Under the pieces are notes generated by a model that was not told the origin of the DNA, searched no databases, and saw nothing but the letters and a program-made list of their open reading frames with translations. Positions 58,794 to 64,000 of a stretch of 64,000 nucleotides of DNA are shown here, one piece after another. The position numbers and the translations under genes are program-made. Origin of the DNA: Apus apus (lineage: Eukaryota; Chordata; Aves; Apodiformes; Apodidae); contig NC_067291.1 of NCBI RefSeq assembly GCF_020740795.1, positions 21,321,397-21,385,396 on the forward strand, given 5' to 3'. Every line of letters begins with the position of its first letter. Positions within the stretch are counted from its first letter, which is position 1.

Positions 58794-60606
58794 GTACTGC
58801 CCTGCCTGCTCCCGGCCCGCACCCTGCCCGCATCCCGGCCTGTGCCCATCGCCCCCGGCCCATGTTCCCCTACCTGTGCCATGCCCCTGCCTGTGCCTCC
58901 CTACCTGTTCCCCCTGCCCCTACCCCTGCCGTGCCCCACAGGCAGGGCTGCAGCTGCACCTCTCCCGATCCCCCTCAGATCCCCTGTGCTGCACCGGGAG
59001 CCGTTTCCAGCCTCGGCACTGTGCCCAGCAGTGCCCTGCTCAGAGCCAGTACCAGGAGTGCCCACGGCAGCCACAGGAGCCCCCGACCCAGCCATCAGAG
59101 CTGTCACCCTATCTGAGCACCCACCTGAGCTCTGTACACCCCTCCTGAGCTCCAGACATCCACCTGAGCTGTGGTCACCTTGGGACAGGGCTCCCCTGGG
59201 CCCCCAGCCTGGCCCCACGGGCGCGGTGCCGGCGGGCACGGCTGTGCACACACCACAGCACCGAGCAGAGCTGCTCCTGCCACCACAAGAGGCTCTTGCC
59301 ACGTAGTTTGGCAGGTGCCACCTGTGTCCCCTTGTGCAGGTGATCAGTGGGGGACACTACGATGTGGACTGCTACGTGGAGGACCCCAATGGCCAGACCA
59401 TCTACAAGGAGACCAAGAAGCAGTACGACAGCTTCCCGCACCGCACTGAGCTCAGTGGTGTCTACACCTTCTGCTTCAGCAATGAGTTCTCCACCTTCTC
59501 CCACAAAACCGTCTACTTCGACTTCCAGGTGGGCGACGAGCCACCAATCCTGCCCGACATGAACAACCGTGTCACCGCCCTGACACAGGTGGGTCACCAC
59601 ACGCTGCTGCAGGTGGCAGGTCCTGCCACAGCTCCTGCTTACGGAATCATCAAAACATAGAATCACAGATTCATTTTGGTTGGAAAAGATCTACAAGATC
59701 ATCAGGTCCCACCATTAACCCAGCCCTGCCAAGGCCACTGCTAACCCATGTCCCTCAACACCTCATTTACAGGGCTTTGAAACCCCTCCAGAGATGGGGA
59801 CTCCACCCCTGCCCTGGGCAGCCTGGGCCAGGGCCTGACAACCCTTTGGGGAAGAAATGTTCCTAATATCCAGTCTAAGCCTCCCCTGGGCAACTTGAGG
59901 CTATTTCCTCTTGTTTTGACACTTGTGACTTGATCTGCAACTGCCAGAGTCAGGGGGACTGAGGTGACACAGCAGGACAGCAGTTGGGTGTATCCACCTT
60001 CCCCTCCACCAAATGCAGAAGTGCCAACCGCCATCCAACTGTCCCGCTGTGTGCAGGGACGGGGGGGGGCTGCTCTGGGGCTGAGTCTCCCCAGTTTCCA
60101 TCCTGCTCAGGGGAAGTGTAGCAAAGCTTCCCCATCCTTCAGTGTGAGGTTGGCTGTGCACCATACCCTGCCCGTGGTCCCCAGCACCTTGGTAGAGCTC
60201 TGGGTTGTGCCCTGGTGCTCACAGCTCACTCCACCAGTTCCATCCCCAGTATTGCCCCTCCAAGCAGAACTGCTCTGGGGTGCAAGCCGGGAGAGCCCTC
60301 AACTCCCCCAGGAGCCCCGGGCCCCAGCTGTGCTGTGGCAGGAGCAATGGAGCCTGTTTGTCTCCACAGATGGAATCTGCCTGCGTCACCATCCACGAGG
60401 CCCTGAACACAGTGATTGACTCCCAGACTCACTATCGCCTGCGCGAAGCGCAGGACCGGAGCAGAGCTGAAGACCTCAATGGCCGAGTCTCATACTGGTC
60501 CCTTGGGGAAACCCTCATCCTCTTTGTGGTCAGCATTGGGCAAGTGATGCTGCTCAAAAGCTTCTTCACTGAGAAGAGACCCGGCAGCGGTGGAGCCGGC
60601 ACCTAG
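58623..60606 (+). CDS. TMED3: TMED3, p24-family cargo receptor of the early secretory pathway
   Basis: Three coding exons (58623-58793, 59340-59588, 60370-60606) give 218 residues; human TMED3 has 217. p24-gamma proteins help select cargo and shape COPI/COPII vesicles between ER and Golgi. Order: signal peptide (about 1-27, hydrophobic [13 protein letters not shown]), lumenal GOLD domain with the usual cysteine pair (C41 and C102), coiled-coil region from [12 protein letters not shown], one membrane span at about 184-202, and a short cytosolic tail with the FF motif and a basic pair (SFFTEKR). All splice sites are GT-AG and phase 0. Four in-frame ATGs make the exact start uncertain; the first is given. 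Confidence 0.97.
58794..59339 (+). other. TMED3 intron 1
   Basis: 546 bases, GC-rich and partly repetitive in CCTGTGCC-like text at the start. No embedded feature. Confidence 0.85.
59340..59588 (+). CDS. TMED3: TMED3 exon 2
   Basis: Residues 58-140: most of the GOLD domain, including [40 protein letters not shown] and [11 protein letters not shown], which identify the p24-gamma class. Confidence 0.98.
59589..60369 (+). other. TMED3 intron 2
   Basis: 781 bases; about a third is the reverse-oriented CR1 copy at 59,653-59,935. The rest is plain sequence. Confidence 0.85.
59653..59935 (-). mobile_element. CR1 LINE in TMED3 intron 2
   Basis: Reverse-oriented: CATAGAATCACAGATTCATT, GGTTGGAAAAGATCTACAAG, GAGATGGGGACTCCACCCCT, CTGACAACCCTTTGGGGAAG. 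Same subfamily type as the copies at 23.65 and 62.6 kb. Confidence 0.9.
60370..60606 (+). CDS. TMED3: TMED3 exon 3
   Basis: Residues 141-218 and stop TAG: coiled coil ([20 protein letters not shown]), membrane span ([19 protein letters not shown]) and cytosolic tail. Confidence 0.98.
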   Translation: MESACVTIHEALNTVIDSQTHYRLREAQDRSRAEDLNGRVSYWSLGETLILFVVSIGQVMLLKSFFTEKRPGSGGAGT

Positions 60607-61575
60607 AGCCAGTGTGTGCCGGGCTGCGGGGGACTGGGCAGGCAGACATCTCCAGGGTCATGTTTCCTTCTGGTTTTCATAAGGTGCTGGGGGGTGGATG
60701 GCAGGGCATGACACTGCTGAGCCAGATGGGAAATGGTCACCAAGCAGGGGCATCCCCGGCCAATCCCCCCAGCATCACCTCCTGCTTTACCTTCTCCCTC
60801 CCTGCCGCCCCATCCCCTCGCCCCGCCAGTCTGTGCCCACTCCCCAGTTCCTTCAGGAAGTGGGTGAGTGTGCTGGGGTTTGGCACCAACACCCTGGCCC
60901 CTCCAGTGCCCCTGCAGAGCCCGATGTGGCTGCAGGGCACAGCCTGGCATGCAGCGAGGCTGGCAAGGGGATGGTGATGCTGACCCCCCTAGTGCCCGCT
61001 TCCCTGCCCCAAGCCAGGGCAGAGCTGCTCTGTGCCTGTGGGCAGAGGAGGGGGACCACGGTTCCCCTTTTCTTCAAGGCCACCAGTAGCTTCCCGGGAG
61101 CCCCTGGCACAAAACCAGGAGCAGGGTTTCAGCAGGGGCTTTTTAGGTCAGTGGTTTCCTTTGCTTTGCAAGCCCCTGTCCTCACAGCGAAGCATTTTCC
61201 AGGTGCTTCCCTGCCACAGGAGCAAGTGCCATGCTCTGTACACGGTGGTATTTTCATACTTAACACCAGTCCCTTCCTGAGGCTTGTTCCCCCTTGCACC
61301 CCATCGTGCCCAGTGGGCACAGGTACAGCTCTGCCCCCCCACTGAGGAAGCCCCATCCCCAACCTGCAGCAGCCAGGATATCCTGTGTCCCTGGGATTGC
61401 AGCCACATTCCCTGGAGCCCCACAAAGCAGAGACCCCCACAAGAGTCCCTGGGAGCCCGCCCTGTGCGGGAGCACCCCAGCCCTGGGGAGAGCAGGGGAT
61501 CTGCTCCGCAGCTGCGGCAGCATTGCTGCTGTTTCACTTTGCCACTTGGTAATAAAGCCCCGTGACTGTGGTTCG
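60607..61575 (+). other. TMED3: TMED3 3'UTR
   Basis: About 0.97 kb from the stop codon to just past the poly(A) signal. No coding potential. Confidence 0.75.
61551..61556 (+). terminator. TMED3: Poly(A) signal of TMED3
   Basis: AATAAA followed by a G/T-rich stretch (GTGACTGTGGTTCGTGCC), the expected arrangement of a cleavage site. It is the first canonical signal after the TMED3 stop codon. Confidence 0.85.
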
Positions 61576-62599
61576 TGCCGCTGTTACTGGGCATCTCGGA
61601 CCTGGGAGGGGCAACCTGGCACAGCTGGTGCCGAGCTGGCTGTCCTGCCTGTGCCACAGCATGGGACCAGAGCCAGACGCACCTAGTGGGAGCAGCTCTC
61701 CCAGCTGTGCCCCTCCTGACCTGGCCAGCTCCTGCACAGGCCACATAATCAGCAACGGCTTCCTGGGGACTACGGGCAGATCCCAGGTGTGGGTCCCACC
61801 TGGCAGTGGGGACTGGAGGGGACAACGCAGTCCAGTGACCTACCACAGCAAAGTGGGGATCCCTGGGCAGGTGCTGGCTGGGGTCAGCCTCTTGGTTCAG
61901 TCCCGGCTCCAGCCGTCCCCAAGCTCTGCCCATAACCCTTCCCTGATCCCAGAGACCATTCCCTTGGGACGTCCCTCACTCCTGCAGAATTGATCCTGGA
62001 GGGGCTCAGACCAGCTGCTCTGGGGTGCAGGGGCCCAGCACCCACAGCTACTGCTCATAGCCGGGGACTGCAGCCCCCTCCCCACCTCCCCCAGCCCCTC
62101 TGGCCAACCCAGCTCCCACGGCAGCGCTGGCCTTGGGGCAGTTGCCGAGCAGCCGGGAGCAGCCGGGCCCCCCCGCCTCGCAACGACCTTCGGCAGGAGC
62201 CAACAGCTCCCGTTTGGAGCAGAGCCAGCGGGTGCAAGGCTGCTGCAGGCTCGGTGACATCAGCAGGGACCAGCCCTGAGTCCCATGAGGACAAACAGCC
62301 CCAGCAGCTACCACGGAGAGGACAGCACCCAGCCCGAGCCACCCTGCAGGGTCTCTGGGACAACCCCACAGTAGGGGCAGGAGCAGCCAGAACTGGCTCC
62401 AGAACCCCGGGGACAGCAGGGAGGGGCTCCCACCCAGCCCACCCACAGCAGCACTGGCTCTGGGGACCCCAGCCCCATGACTGAGGACATAGGCATGGCA
62501 GGAGGTGGCTGGGAGACACTTCATTGCTGTGCTGGGCTTGGCAGGTGTAGAGAGGGGACCTAGGGCACCCACACCAGCTCCACCACCCACAGACACATT
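61576..62599. other. Spacer between TMED3 and the GnRH receptor
   Basis: GC-rich, with no exon, repeat or RNA gene recognised. The two genes converge on this spacer. Confidence 0.65.
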
Positions 62600-62830
62600 G
62601 GGGCATAGGAAAATAGAGATACTAGGAATTTTTTTTTCCCCAAAGGGTTGTCAGGCCCTGGCCCAGGCTGCCCAGGGCAGGGGTGGAGTCCCCATCCCTG
62701 GAGGGATTTCGAAGCCCTGTAGATGTGGTGCTGAGGGATATGGGTCAGTGGTGGCCTTGGCAGGGCTGGGGTAACAGTTTGGCTTGATGATCTTAAAGGT
62801 CTTTTCCAACCATAACAATTCTATGACTAT
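62600..62830 (+). mobile_element. CR1 LINE 3' region downstream of the GnRH receptor
   Basis: Sense-oriented: GTCAGGCCCTGGCCCAGGCT, GGTGGAGTCCCCATCCCTGG, TGTAGATGTGGTGCTGAGGG, with tail ATTCTATGACTATAAAATGA. It lies about 140 bases beyond the receptor stop codon, on the opposite strand. Confidence 0.9.
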
Positions 62831-62966
62831 AAAATGATCAGCAGGACCCTGTCCCCATCAGACCCCTCCTGCCGTCACTGTCCTGCTTCTGGTCCCTTCC
62901 TGCCCACAGCCCTGGTGCCTGCTGAGCCCCCCAGGGTGTCCCCATGGCCATGAGGCCATGCCTGGC
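62831..62966 (-). other. GnRH receptor 3'UTR region
   Basis: Only about 136 bases separate the stop codon from the CR1 copy. No AATAAA is seen on the minus strand here, so the 3' end may run into or past the CR1. Confidence 0.5.
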
Positions 62967-63427
62967 TCACAGGGAGCTGCTCTGGCAGGAGCTGGTGCCT
63001 GTGGGCAGCCCTGTCCTGGTGGGCTCCCACTGCCCCTGTGCCCCTGGGACCCCCCGCTTGGGTGGCAGGGAGGAGGAGGAGGCTGAGCAGTGGAAGGAGC
63101 CGGTGGCCGGGGAGGGCAGCTGGGGCTCAGGGGGGTGCCCACAGGGGCAGCCCCAGCCCCTCTGGAGGGGGATGGTGAAGAGCCCGTAGGTGATGGGGTC
63201 CAGGCAGGCGTTGAAGAGGCCAAAGATGAAGAGGATGTGGGTGAGGGCTGGCGAGACCCTCTTCTCCATGGCCCGTGGGCAGAACCAGTACCACAGTCCC
63301 AGCAGGTAGTAGGGGGTCCAGCAGAGGATGAAGGAGGAGACAATGACCAGGCTCATCTTCAGCGTGCGCAGCCGTGCCCGCGGGATGTTGTTCTGGGAGC
63401 GCCGCAGTGACACATCCCGGGAGGAGA
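62967..63427 (-). CDS. GNRHR: GnRH receptor exon 3
   Basis: 152 residues plus TGA: rest of loop 3, TM6, extracellular loop 3 (WYWFCPRAMEKRVSPALTH), TM7 and a Ser/Pro/Gly-rich cytoplasmic tail ending QSSSL. Acceptor ctcccag|TC. Confidence 0.95.
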
Positions 63428-63779
63428 CTGGGAGTTGGGAGAACACTTAGCTGGGGACAGGGACCTCGTGCCCTGAGGGAGGGCTGGAGGCTCCCACACA
63501 ACTGCATCCAGGGCCCCGCCTTGCTCCCCCATCCCAGGGTCCCTGCTGAGCACCCCAGGGGACATGGCACTCACAGAGGCTGGAGCCCATGCGCCGGGAG
63601 ATCTCCAGGAGGATGCGAGCGTAGCAGCAGACCATGATGAGCAGCGGCAGCAGGAAGAGGCAGGCAAAGCCCAGCATGTTGTAGAGGGTCTCGTGCCAGG
63701 GCTGGGGGAAGCTGCCCCGCGTCGTGCACTGGGTGAAGTTGTGCGGGGGGTGGAAGGTGACGGTGCGGAAGAGGAACAG
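62967..63779 (-). CDS. GNRHR: Gonadotropin-releasing hormone receptor, last two coding exons (5' exon outside window)
   Basis: Class A GPCR for GnRH that signals through Gq in pituitary gonadotrophs. Coding exons 63575-63779 and 62967-63427 join in phase 1 (SSLF-SSRD). They encode extracellular loop 2 with an N-glycosylation site (NFTQ), TM5, loop 3 (SQNNIPRARLRTLKM, near-identical across GnRH receptors), TM6 with CWTPYY, and TM7 with NACLDPITYG, the non-mammalian DPxxY form. A tail of about 65 residues follows TM7; mammalian type I GNRHR has none. The split before LFLFRTV matches the human exon 1/2 boundary. The first exon (N-terminus to TM4) is right of the window. Birds have more than one GnRH receptor, and which paralogue this is cannot be settled from these exons. 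Confidence 0.93.
63575..63779 (-). CDS. GNRHR: GnRH receptor exon 2
   Basis: 68 codons plus one base: extracellular loop 2 (TVTFHPPHNFTQCTT), TM5 (NMLGFACLFLLPLLIMVCCY) and the start of intracellular loop 3 (ARILLEISRRMGSSL). Donor T|gtgagt. Confidence 0.94.
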
Positions 63780-64000
63780 CTGGAGGCAGAGCAGAGTTGG
63801 GACAGCAGCCCCCTCCCCGGGGCCATGGGGTGACAGGGACCCCACAGCCCCCAAAGGCAGGGGACCAGAGTCCCAAGCCAGGGGATCAGTCCCTGCCTGT
63901 GGGACTCATAGTGGTCCCTGTGCCAGCTCCGCTCCCCACTCCTGGGGGGGGGAAAGTCCAGGACACATAATGGGAAGGGGACAGAGCTGGACAGAGGGGG
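63780..64000 (-). other. GnRH receptor intron 1, running off the right edge
   Basis: Intron upstream of exon 2, with a pyrimidine-rich acceptor (CTCTGCTCTGCCTCCAG). Nothing else is visible. Confidence 0.8.

Overview
The window is vertebrate nuclear DNA and almost certainly comes from a bird. Nine fragments of the avian LINE CR1 are recognisable and no mammalian-type repeats are. The DNA is GC-rich with mostly short introns, as on a bird microchromosome, and the GnRH receptor carries the cytoplasmic tail that mammalian GNRHR lacks. Gene order matches the amniote block RASGRF1 - MIR184 - ANKRD34C - TMED3 (human 15q25.1), followed by a GnRH receptor gene. I cannot name the species.

Left end (about 1-20.6 kb): RASGRF1 on the minus strand. 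Nineteen coding exons, all with GT-AG sites and consistent phases, give about 988 of roughly 1,260 residues: PH1, coiled coil, IQ, DH, PH2, the REM domain and the regulatory linker. The CDC25 catalytic domain lies beyond the left edge. The 5' end is in a CpG-rich promoter. The 5'UTR has a minimal start-stop uORF, and intron 1 holds a candidate alternative first exon next to exon 2.

Middle (20.6-55.6 kb): about 35 kb with no protein-coding gene. Its landmark is a complete miR-184 precursor at 44,424-44,505 on the plus strand, with two candidate upstream promoters. The rest is CR1 fragments, homopolymer runs, several AT-rich islands that look like conserved noncoding elements, and two CpG-rich candidate promoters for ANKRD34C (about 50.9 and 53.7 kb).

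Right end (55.6-64 kb): ANKRD34C on the plus strand with a single coding exon; TMED3 on the plus strand with three coding exons, a CpG-rich promoter and a clear poly(A) signal; and the last two coding exons of a GnRH receptor on the minus strand, whose first exon is off the right edge. The genes have unrelated jobs (neuronal Ras/Rac exchange, a microRNA known from lens and cornea, an ankyrin-repeat protein, ER-Golgi cargo transport, a reproductive GPCR). Their grouping is old synteny, not an operon.
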